A DNA stretch of 64,000 nucleotides from Morinoia aosen (Eukaryota > Arthropoda > Malacostraca > Amphipoda > Talitridae), in contig CM059556.1 of NCBI GenBank assembly GCA_030386875.1, positions 35,132,964 to 35,196,963 of the forward strand, read 5' to 3'. Position 1 is the first letter of the stretch, and the number at the start of each line of letters is the position of its first letter. Shown here in pieces: positions 44,901 to 56,900 of the stretch. The notes under the pieces were generated by a model. The model worked only from the letters and a program-made list of their open reading frames with translations. It had not been told where the DNA came from and did not search any database. Made by a program: the position numbers and the translations under genes.

Positions 44901-47900
44901 GATGGGTGATTTTCGAGCATCATCGTAATGGGTATAGCGGTCACGATGGTGTCGACGACGCGGGCGGTATTTTCTGCCAGGCTTTTGGTCATCTTGGTAG
45001 CGAGGTTTTCCACGCGACCTGCAGTCAGACCTTTGGCGTGATGGGTAACGTCCTCGCTCCCTATACTTGTTTCTCAGAACTCCGTTCATCTTGCTTCCGT
45101 TTACGTAATAGAATTTCTCAACGTCTTCATCGTGATTCTGCCGAAACTCATTTGAACCCTCGTAAGGCAAGGCTGGAGTTGCGTCATCAGACACCATATA
45201 AAAAGCCCGAGTTCTGCCGTCGTACTCCAATGGGCACCCGGCAAACCGTGTGAGTTGGAACACAATCTTGCGAAGCCGCATGGTCCTGATCAGTGTCAGC
45301 TCTGCCGCATTGAGGCAAGAACGAGGCAAGAGCTGCAACGTTGTTTCCTTTTTATTAACAGGAGAGTTCACGTCCAATCCTGGGAAGACGTGATCCTTCT
45401 GAGGCTGGACGCCAAGCTTTTGGAGCGACTTGAGCAGGAAGCCCACCAAAGCTCTGGGTTTTTCTTTGCACAAATACTCTGCTATGACGTCAGGCAATAC
45501 TGGGCGAAGAAGGTCATCCTCTGGTAATGTGAAGTTGTCTAGTTCAGACCAGTCGTCCACTTGGTAAGCCTTGGCAGCCGCAATGGACTTCAGAAACTGC
45601 ATCAGATTCGGTAGCTCTTTTGAGTAATCCTCTGCAACAATTCATTGAAATGCAAATTAGAGGCATGCTTTAACTTGCCACACAATCGAATTGTCTTCCA
45701 TTTAACATCTCAGTAGACGATACAGCAAACCACAATCACATCGCACAACGTTCATCACCATAATAACGCGAATTAATTTCGAAAAAACTCCAAATAAAAC
45801 CTAATCCCTGATGGTCTACATCCAACAAAAGTAACTGAGAATATAAGTAGTAGTAGTAGTAGTAGAGAGCTTGCTAGCGCTTCAGAGGGAACCTCTATGT
45901 CGCACCGAAGGTGGTTTTATTTGCAGTTCAGATTATGAGGCAGCCCAAGTTTAAATATATTTTAGTTCATTGGTTTTAGTAGGTCAAATCTAACGGAGTC
46001 AAGTAAGTAAATAGGCTCATTTAACAACAACTTTGATCCCAGCTGCAACAAAAATAACTCCAGTCATCACCCACATCATCACCACCACGGCCGCACGCAA
46101 GACTCAGCTGGTACATAAAAGTAGACGCTTGCAGGGCTTCTCTCTGTTCAAGTCACCCAAAACAGAACAAGAACACGTGCCAAACTATCTCAAACTCAAC
46201 CCAGGACACAACAAACCTAAGGGCACCTATTTCTTTGGTTTGTGGCTAGAAAACAAATTTTTTTTCTTGGCAAAAAGTACAAGCATGAGAAGACGTCGAA
46301 ATTTCCCATGCTAAAAATGAACAATAGCTATATGGGGTGTCCACAAATATGTGTAGACTAATTTTAAATTTTAATTATGCGGATCTATAATACTGTAGGA
46401 TAGTTTAATTAAGATAGATTCATTCAACTTATATCTCTTCTAAGATAGCTGAATAAAAAATATCGAGTCATGGATACAGAATCAGTGGATACATTTTTCA
46501 TGCTCTCTGCAATTTATTGATAAGAATGTTTTAGCCTCCTTTTACCACAACAAAGATGTTCAAAGAAAGGAAGGATGAAGGCACCATTTAGTAAGTTAAG
46601 GGAACGCGGAATCTACTCACAAGGTGCATAAAAACAGTAAGCTGTGAAAGAAGTACATGAAACAAGATAAACGTTGAAGAAGAAAGTATTAGATTCTGCA
46701 AAACAGGACAGCAGTGAATCGAAAAAAGATGGTCCGTAACAAAACAAAAACCCAGTTCTATTTTAACAAAAAGAAGGCCTAACTAACTGTTAGCTCAGGC
46801 CCTCACAAATTTTTTGGACTCGCTGTATAGTACCCTCATATTCCAGGTAAGCTTTACTGACACATGGGTAGTTTTATAAGATAACAGGAAGAATACTCAA
46901 ACTAAGTAACGTAATTCTCACCAGAGCACAGGTGTTTCAGGTCCACAGAGATGATGTTGCAGAACGAAGCAAGTGCAGCCCACATGATCCCAACCCCCTG
47001 GTCAGTACTGCTAGACTGACCCGTGCCACGTCCGCCAACTTGTCCAGACTGGGCCTTAAGACCCGCCTTGCCGTTTATAGCAGGACAGCCATCGCGGTCG
47101 GTGAAACTTGATTCCCGACTCAAAGCTTTCCTCCTTTCATCACTTGCCGAACGTGCGCTGGACACAGCGTTTTCAGAAGCGTTACATTTACCGTTCCGAT
47201 ATTCTTGTTTCCCACCGTTGGTCCCATTGACATATCCCGTGTTACAATTGGCGTCACCTGGAAGGTTAGACTTGGGGCTCGCACCACTGGCAAGCCCAGA
47301 CTGCTCGGCAGGTTGATCGCAGTCTGGGTCACTGGACCAAACGATACCTTTCTTGGCAGTGCTGGCAGACAGCAGCCAAGAACACACTATTTTGGCAGAC
47401 AGCAGCAGACTAGGAGCAGACCCCTGCACTGCGGTGATCTTCATTTCTTGAGAGCCTGGGAGGAAATGTGACAGTAAGTGTCATACTAAGATTGAAATGT
47501 CAAAACTTCGTTGTGTATCCTGTATACCGGCGTTTAGGATAGATGTACGAAGCAATCTGAATTTTCAATGTTAATGTTGATTTTTAGTTGATTAAAACCT
47601 GCCAAAAGGTTTTTGCTTTTTATTTCACGACAGTAAGCATAAACGATCACTAGTACTAGAGTGATAACTTTGTTATCATGAATGAATTTCAATGAAACCA
47701 ATTTTGACGCATACGCGTTATTGCAACCAAATTATAATCATTAATTAATAAACAGACATCTAAAATACCGTACAAAAATAATCCCACAAAGTTTACACCT
47801 AACATCTGAAATGAAGGAGTGATAGCGATCGTATACAAGTATAAAGCAATCTGAAATGGAGTGATGGCTGATCATACACCAACATACAACAACCTGAAAT

Positions 47901-50900
47901 AATACAGATTAGGCGTAGGGCAGTTAATGTAGAGAAATCAAAATGAAAGCAGAAAGGAGAAGCAAGATGATTTGTCTGAAATCATGTTGAACAATAAATG
48001 TGAAGCCATCAGAAAGAAAACAAATTGCAAAATAGAGTTGCGTTTAGTTGCTCTTCACCATTACTCCCGAGGTGATGTTGGTCCTCTGTCGGTCGTAAGG
48101 GGTCGCTTTCACCCACGTTGTCGAGCCTGGCCAGCAGCAGCAGGTGGTTCAGAGCAGACAGACCAGGAGGAGAACCTTTCGTGCTTCCAGGGAGGGATAT
48201 TCCAAGGTCAGCAATCTGCAAAATTAAGTTAGTTACTTCACCTACTTCCAAGGTTGGCACATAAAAACCCACCCAAAAAGCCTAAAAAAAACAACGTAAA
48301 ACAACCCACTAAATAGTGTTTTTTTAGGTTTTATTAGTGCTATTTAAATTTTGCTTGTTTTTAAGCTTTTAGAATGAAAATGAGCTAAATATTTATATTG
48401 TCAAAAATTTGTCCAAGGCATTTGCATGACTATGACAATAGATATATATTGAAAACCAAAAAAAACACCACTATAAAAATAAAATAAGAAAAACCCTAAT
48501 CAGAAATAAAACTCGAGGGAGTAGCATATTTCTATGAGTTCCATTTCCAAAGTAAAAAAACAAAAACTAAGAAAAAAATAGTTTGACTATTTGAGGGTAT
48601 AGAAACTTTTGAATTCTTCCTCTGTCTTCTAGACTAGACTGCTACTACAGTACTACAGTGTTTCGCTTTCTACATCCACTGCCATTTCATTGTTGTCATC
48701 CACATCATGATCATTTGTGAAGTGGCGATATACTGAGACCAATTTCTGTGCGCGTTCCGATCCTAATCTATTTCTCAACTTATTCCACACAAATCCAAAC
48801 GTTGAGAAAATTCTCTCAATGGATCCTGAACTTGCGGGGCAAGAATGAAGATTGCTCATAAACTTGCAGAAACCCTCTGCCAGTGTTTTTTCAGGAATCT
48901 GCATTTTCTGCTGTTTCATCCCACCACCAACGAGGAGTCATTGTCTTGGTGATATTCTCATTGAACATGTGTTTTGGGAGGATGTTGGAGTCCTTCAATT
49001 GATACAAATAAAGCGCACCGATGAACTCCGGATTGTACTCAGCCAACCACTCTTCAATATCTGTCTCCTGTGAGAGCTTTGCCTGAAATAAGTCTAACAA
49101 TTATAGTCAGATGGGGTAAGACACGACCGCAGCCATCATGGGGTAAGAAAGTAAAGAAACGATTGGCCTATGGTGAGCATTCAAGCTACACTGGAACAAA
49201 TTTGACGATGGAACCTGTTAGAGCATTTATTTCTAATCATTTTAGTGTTTGTTGCTATCCTTAACTGCAAAAAATGATTTTTTTGGCAAATTTTTTTTTT
49301 TAAATTTTGGCATGTCACTACATGTTGTAACATGTAACAGTGTGGTTGACTGACTTGGCTTGCGCTGCTAAACCCTCCAGCTCACACAATACACATGTTA
49401 AGTTGTTAACAGCATGACTGTTAAGTGATGTGCAGCTGTTTTGCTTCAAGTTGCTTGTGGTGGTTACTTCTGATCTGCATGGTGCTTCCCTTTCACATGA
49501 CTTGCGTCTGTCTGCTGCTAAAACAACTTACTATGAATTGACAAGCATAGCAATTCTCTTTGCACATCTTCTATCTTTACAGACTGCAGAGCTATGTCCC
49601 TATGCATATGGTATTGGTAAATGGTAATTGTGATGGACTAAATTAATATATTGTTCATATAATGTAATAATTCACATAATAATGTAATATAATGTTGGAA
49701 ATAAAGTAATCAAATAACAATATTAACTCAATAAGTGTGTGTATATCTATAAATCTGGAAAAGAGGCAACGGGAGCTGTGTGAATAACTCTTTTAAACAA
49801 AAACAGGCATTACAAAAAAAAAATACCCCAAAAAAATTTAACCCAAAAAACCCACGTGGGTTGGGTTTTATTAAAAAACAAGGGTTTTTTCCATCCCTGC
49901 CTACTTCGGATAAAATTAATCCCAGTAATTCTTAAAATCAGTCAGGTTTCATAGTTATTGAATTTATTGAATAATTGGGATTAATTTACATTCACGAAAG
50001 AGAGTCGGGTTATATTGATGCAACACTTGATCGATTGTACTAGGCTGACGTCAAGCTTGACGCATTAGTGCCTAAAAAGCATACCAAGGATGCGATAGAA
50101 AACTTGCCTTTTTCGACAGGTCATCAGGAGTTTTGGACTCGCGCTCGGAGTCCGACTCGATAATTACATCCTGCAAAAGGCAAAAATATTCAAAAATGCA
50201 TTCCGAAGCCAACACACTGAATAGCTCTTTAATTTTTTGGACGGCCCATGACGTACTTGAAAAACGCAATCAAGTTGCTAAAGAAAAATGACTTCAGAGT
50301 ATAAAAAAAGTGAACCTTCAATTTCTCGACACGTCAGTGTTATACAACTACAAACATTCTTAAAAGCCAATAAAACGTTGTACTTATCAACACAACATAC
50401 GAATAAATCTTATTAATCCAATTTGCTCCTGAGCAAACCAAGAACAGACAGTCCACGAAGGAAGCACCTGGTCATTTCTTCATACTTCATACTAGAATGA
50501 AATACGATCTCTGTGGCGAGTGAAGTTCTTCTCTCCGCCTAGGTTGAAAAGTGAGGAGAACCTCTAAATGTTGTATGGAACCTCATAAATAAAGCTTCAA
50601 AATTTTTAAATTGAGTACAATCGTGCTTTCTTCACCTAATGTGAGTTTTACCGCCTGTTGCAAGTTTCCTATCATTAGACCTTAGACCATATTTTTATAT
50701 GCTTGGGAAGTAAACAACAGAGGTGTTCTTACATCGGATATTTTACAAGCCACAAATTATCCACTCATCTACAGTAATCACGAATACTCCAATTTCTATC
50801 TACGAATTATGGACGGCGGGAAATGGCTGTACCAATGCTAAAAATGGTAAGCTTTTGAAAGGTTCTAAAGGTAGTTGTGAATGAACGATTCTTACAAATA

Positions 50901-53900
50901 TAACATTCAAAATAAAAAATTACATGGATGCTTATTTTTAAGCACTTAATGAACAAATTTACCATTGACCATCTCTGTTGAAAAAACTTCAGATGGCCAA
51001 TTTTTCGTAGTGTTCAGGCTAGTTTACCCCAGTGACCTTTGATAGTGAACGACTCTATACTTAGGCTACAGTTGCCTCAAGAAAGCTATCTTTTATAGCA
51101 ACATCAGATACCGAGGAAGTTGCATTTCAGCTAGAACCAAAGTGGACTCTTGAGGGTGCTGAAATAATTGAATTTGGACCTCAAGAACAGCACACACTGC
51201 AGTTAAACAGATGTCGGAAATGGGTACCAGCTTGACAATGGGGTGATCGTCACTGCGTCCTGACGATAGTTATAAGTCATTTCAAAAACCAACGTACAAG
51301 ATGATATGTATTAGGCTTGATTGGAATAAAACATCCTGCTATCAACCAAAGGCCTTAGTATCAGAATAGCTACGAGAGTTCTATCACTAACAGGGCCAGA
51401 GTCGTTCTCGTCGTCGTCCTGGTCGCTGGGACAGTCATCCTCGCTGGACGAGCAGAGCGCGTCTGAGTAGTCGACGGAGCAGGTGGTGCCGCTGCAGTCG
51501 CTCTCTGCTCCGTCCTCGTCGCATGACGACTCTGCAGCAGAAACAGTGAATGAGCAATCCATTTATCATGTGGACTGCGATGGGTTAAACGAAAGTTCAA
51601 TCTCCAACTCAAATTGAAAATCAAAAGTGATAAGCAACTTAATAAATGCACAACATTAACTGGGTTCATTAAATATCGTAAATTTAAAAACATCGTTGGA
51701 GTTTTTCAAACGACCCATCAAGGGTCATTTTGTAGCAGGAAAAGCTTAACCCTCTATGACCCAGCGTCCTTCCTGAAGGACATTAGAAAAATCCCATTTA
51801 TTTGTTTTCAGGAAAGTTTTTTCAAGCAGTACTGCATGTTAGTGAAGAGCAGAGACGTTGTGCTCTAATAAATGAGTGTAGTGTGTCGTAATATTTAGCT
51901 CACTAAACTGTCACATGCTTCTTAGTTTGGTGGAGTGTGAAATGCCTGTAGGTGATCATGCACTCCGTATATTTGTGTAAATTTATTTGCTTTTAGAGAA
52001 CATAGAGCGTCACAATAATTCATGAACATGTAAAAACCATTGAACATTCCTTTGAAAAAACTTTTCGATCAAATAACTTTGTTTTGTAGAATTATTGAGT
52101 GAGTTTTCTAATGTCCTTCATGTAGGACATTGGGTCGTTACACCAAATCTTTTATGCAACAATGGATCCACCCAGATTCTATACTACCTCTCCGACATCC
52201 CGCATTGCACAAGTTATTACTAAAGAAACAAGTGCTGATGCGATGTTGAAGATGCTTCTACGATAATTGAACAAGCTGAGTCTATTATAAAGTTTATTTA
52301 TCGAAATACCAATACATATAAATAATTATATGTGATACGTCAGCAGAAGGAACACCATGGAGAATTATACCTGAAAAAATTCACTTATAAATGACAATTG
52401 AAACAGGTTCTAGACATGACCAATTTGATTTCACATGATTTAGGTATTGTTTTATTTCATTTTGATTGTCTTTTTCTAAATAAGTATTTCTAATACATAT
52501 CTACAATTTTCCTTTTCATACGAAATTATATCAACATATAAATATACATCCAATAATTACAATTTTTGGTGGGTAAAATATGCAATCGAAACGAAAAACT
52601 TGCACATTTCAACTGTATTCGCTATGGTTTTAGCTGAGAGATATTTTTTGTCCCACTCTGATGAACTCCATTCGGCATGTCCTAACGACCCAATGTCCTT
52701 CATATAGAACGTTAGAATAAAAATAAAACTATTTCAAGAGTTTGCTTTCCAGTCATTGAAATTACTCTAAGTGACCATAAATTACTCATCAGAAGTAAAA
52801 AAGAAAAAATTTTAATGGCGGAAATTAATTTGGGTTATAGAGGGTTAAGCACGACCTTTCAATTCAAAGCCACTCATAAAAAAGACTCCACATTGCCTGA
52901 TTGACTAAAATTATGCACGTCACAGAGCCTATAAACATCATCAGCATACACTCCTCACTCAAAGATCAACCAATGCTAGCTTCCTGTATTCAAATTAGAG
53001 CCCATTAACTTGAATCCACTCATAAAGACAACTCCATGAAGACTTCAAGACTAAAATTAATTTCATTGATACACAAACTCAAGTCCTTAACTTACTGCCA
53101 AACCTATGAGCTCCTGAAAAGTCTTGGCTACACACATCAAGAAAGTGTAAGGTGCACACAGTCGTAAATATAAACCATCATGAATGTTCGAGTCTACATT
53201 CCGCCCAGTCCGTAAAGCACCACACCAATCAACTGATCGACTGTGGACATCATCAGCGCACACTTCTGACCTTCTCTGGAGGGCGGCTGGCGCGGCATTC
53301 TACGCCGACGTCGGGGCGCACGCCGGGTGGACTTGTGTCGGGCGTCGGCAGAGCTGGGGGTGGCGGCAGCACCGCGCTCCACCGACCGCTCGCTGCAGCT
53401 CGTGGTCGTCGACTCGCTCTGGAGTAACTCAATGATTTTAGTGGTCATCGGTGCATGCATCGTCAGGGTTATTACACAATATTTCTAATGGCTACCGGTA
53501 TATTAGTGCTTCTAGTGATTACCGGTATATTACAGTGCTTCTATTGGCTACCGGTATATTACAGTGCTTCTATTGGCTACCGGTATATTATAGTGCTTCT
53601 ATTGGCTACCGGTATATTACAATGCTTCTATTGGCTACCGGTATATTACAGTGCTTCTATTGGCTACCGGTATATTACAGTGCTTCTTATCTAGTGGCTA
53701 CCATGAATTGCTAGTGTTATTTCAAGTTAATAGTCAATATAATTGATGTAGAGTATTTTCACTAATCTCTCCCGGAAAATTTCGATTTACTACTCTTCTT
53801 CTTGCAACATAAATCACACCTACATAACTTATTGATGCTTATTATCACACTACTTATAAATCTTGAAAGATAATTTTCCCCACACAACTTGTTTATTCTC

Positions 53901-56900
53901 CAATATTGATTTTTCCCTTGTAGTTCTGATTTTGAATAACTTCATGTATGAGAAACACAGAAGCATGTCAGGATCGACCAAACTACACTAATACAAGACC
54001 CTTTAATGACCTGGCCAGTACCTTTCCGACCCTCGCTTAACCCTTCACTACGAGATCCAGTTCACTAAAACTTCCACAATACAACAAAGAGAAAAAACCT
54101 CATATGTCATTCACTACTTCACACGATTTTTCAGAAAGAATGGGAACTAATATCTTAGATGGAAATGCTCAAGCTTTGAAACTTATGTTTCTTGCTGCTA
54201 GTGGCTATCTGTCTACTTTTTTGTCTTGATGAGAAATGGTATCAATCAAAATTATGAACAGATGAGATTCATAACTGGATTCAACTACAAAGGAAGCAAC
54301 AGCAGTAACAAACAGCAATAGCGCAGAGTAAAATCAGTAGCAGAGCAATTTTCGTTTGAGCTTCAGTATCAGTAACACCATCAATAAGAGCAGTAACAGC
54401 GAGAGAAGAGCATAGCAAAGTCACCCGCAGAGGAGGCCGGACGAGGGCAGCATAGGCTGCAGGGGAGAGGCAGGAGGTGAAGGCACGGCGGCACGCCTGC
54501 GTCATGAATGACAACAAGCTGAGCAGCACCGACGCCAGCAACACGGAGCACGTCATGGCTGCACAGTAGGAGCGTACAAATTAGTTCAATGCTCTGTTTC
54601 CACTGCAAAATGTTTTCACACACAAAAAGAAGGGACCATGTGACATGGATTAGCATTGCCTGCTAAGGGACCCACTGGTCACTGAGGGGATTTTTAAGAC
54701 GGTACTGACAACCTAGCAGTCCCAATACAATAAATGTTTGCTATTTTCACAACTGCTTACAACAATTGACTATAAATTTGAATTGAATATTGATTTTCAG
54801 TTTAACCCATCACAGGAAATGTGTTGACAAAAACGTGTAATCTATGCACTGCGTGTGTTACAACACAGGAGATCCTGCACATAGAATCACTGAGTTGAAA
54901 AAAAGGAAAAGAAGACAAACAACAGGTAGCAAAAAAGCACAAAAACAGCAAAGCAAATTAGGCACTTAAGACAGAATTCTTGAAATATTATCCATAGATG
55001 ACATACACTAATATCTTCCCCAAGGGCGCCAATCCTCGCAGCATAGGATACAAAAACCTCAACTAACCTCAACTTGATACTTATCCTATGCGCTCTTGAG
55101 GAGTCTTGGCAAACACACATGGTATAGCAGGGTGCACGCAGTCTCAAAGTTAAACAATCTCAGATTTTCACGTCTATATTCTGACCACTTTACAATACAC
55201 CACACTTATCACATCACAATTCGGTGGTGAAACGTAAATAATAATACATATAATCAAACCACATCACAATTCGGTGGTGAAACGTAAATTATAATACACA
55301 TAATCAAACCTCATCACAATTCGGTGGTGAAACGTAAATTACAATACATACAATCAAACCACAATCCACAACCAAGAACTTTACACCTCACAGCTCTTCA
55401 AAGTGTAACACAATGTGCAACAATATTATCTCCACACTAGTCACCTCTAGCATCATCGAGGAGGTGGTAGGTGACCCCGAGCAAGACACTGGTTTGCACC
55501 ATCAGGGTATCGCACTGAGCTTTTCCAGCAGAAATGAGGTCATGCTCTCCTCTGCAGACTTCCCTCAGAAGCTTGTCAAAGTGCAGCAGGAAGTTCCGAC
55601 ACACCTGGAAAGTTAGTGCCTGGTCATGATGTTGAAAGTACATGCCTGGCAACAAATGGTGTTGACTTGCATCACACAAAGCCTTGCACTTGGAAAAGAG
55701 TCGAGTACTGAAAAACCACCAAACGTACCTTTATGCACGAAGAATAGCAGACTAGATGGAACACGGGTAGAAAAAGAGTATGCCACACAAAACATACTGT
55801 AGATCAGTATAAATATGCTTTAAGATAGACAATACAAGAAAATGTGTGCCTCAAAAACAAAAGTCAGAAAATGAGAGCCGAACAAGATTAGATGCTAGTT
55901 TCAGCCACCCAAACTGCTAACCAAAAAATAATGTTTCAAAGAGCGGAAGGCACCATTTAGTATGGAGATAAAGGAATGCAGAATCTATGCAAAGAGGCCA
56001 TAGAAATGGTAAATTAAGAAAAAAGTTCATGAAACATGATAAAAGTTGAAAAAGAAAGTAGTAGATGCTTAAAAACACGAGTAGAGCAGTGAACCAAAAA
56101 AGGTGGTCCTTAACATAAAAACATTTTATTTCAATAAGAAGAAGGCGTACCTGACTCTCAGCCCGGGCCCTCACACATTTTCCCCCTGAGACTGCTAATT
56201 CCCATAGATACAATAGTTGTATTACCCTGAGGGGTGTGAGCCAAACAAGATATGAGAAATTTCTTCTTGAATAAAACAATATCTGAATATATTGGTAATA
56301 AAAATATAATGAGCGTAGATGTCTCCTAAGTACCCAGAAAATTTGCTTGGTGACTACTGATATTTCATTTCCAAATTTTACTACTTTTTACTACCTTCAC
56401 CAGAAAGAAATTACAACCTATTTTTTACATAATGAATGTTGTCCAAATGTCCAGATGTAAGTCATCAGCCTATAATGAGTAGTGTGAGTCAATAATACAC
56501 GCAATACCAAATGTTCAAAAAGATTCCAAGTTTCTTAATACTTAAAATACTTCATGCTCAATGCATCAACCAAAGCATCATCGAGAAAAAGTTACCTAAA
56601 TTCCTAAGTTACCCCGTCCTAATGGACTCCATCGAATGTTAAGACAAAGAACCATGTCTTAACATCTTTCAACTATGAGGACAACCATTCATGATACGCA
56701 AAAAAATAAACCAACTGGAAACTAGTAGACCCCAGGTGATTGTCATATCACTTTACAGCAGGGTAGAATATCAGGGAACTTTATTGTTACTAAACACTAC
56801 GGCACTTCGTAAATATGAGATTGTGAACTATTGAACGAATTGAATATGTGAACGAATTTTTGTAAACTATATCTAACGTACCTCAAAATCTAAATTGGCA

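Noticed and set aside
44906-45527. Plus-strand frames of 90-115 codons
   Set aside because: Antisense to SMG5 exon i, with no independent support.
53152-53435. Plus-strand open frames over SMG5 exon d
   Set aside because: Antisense shadows of a GC-rich coding exon; the minus strand has correct splice signals and phase.
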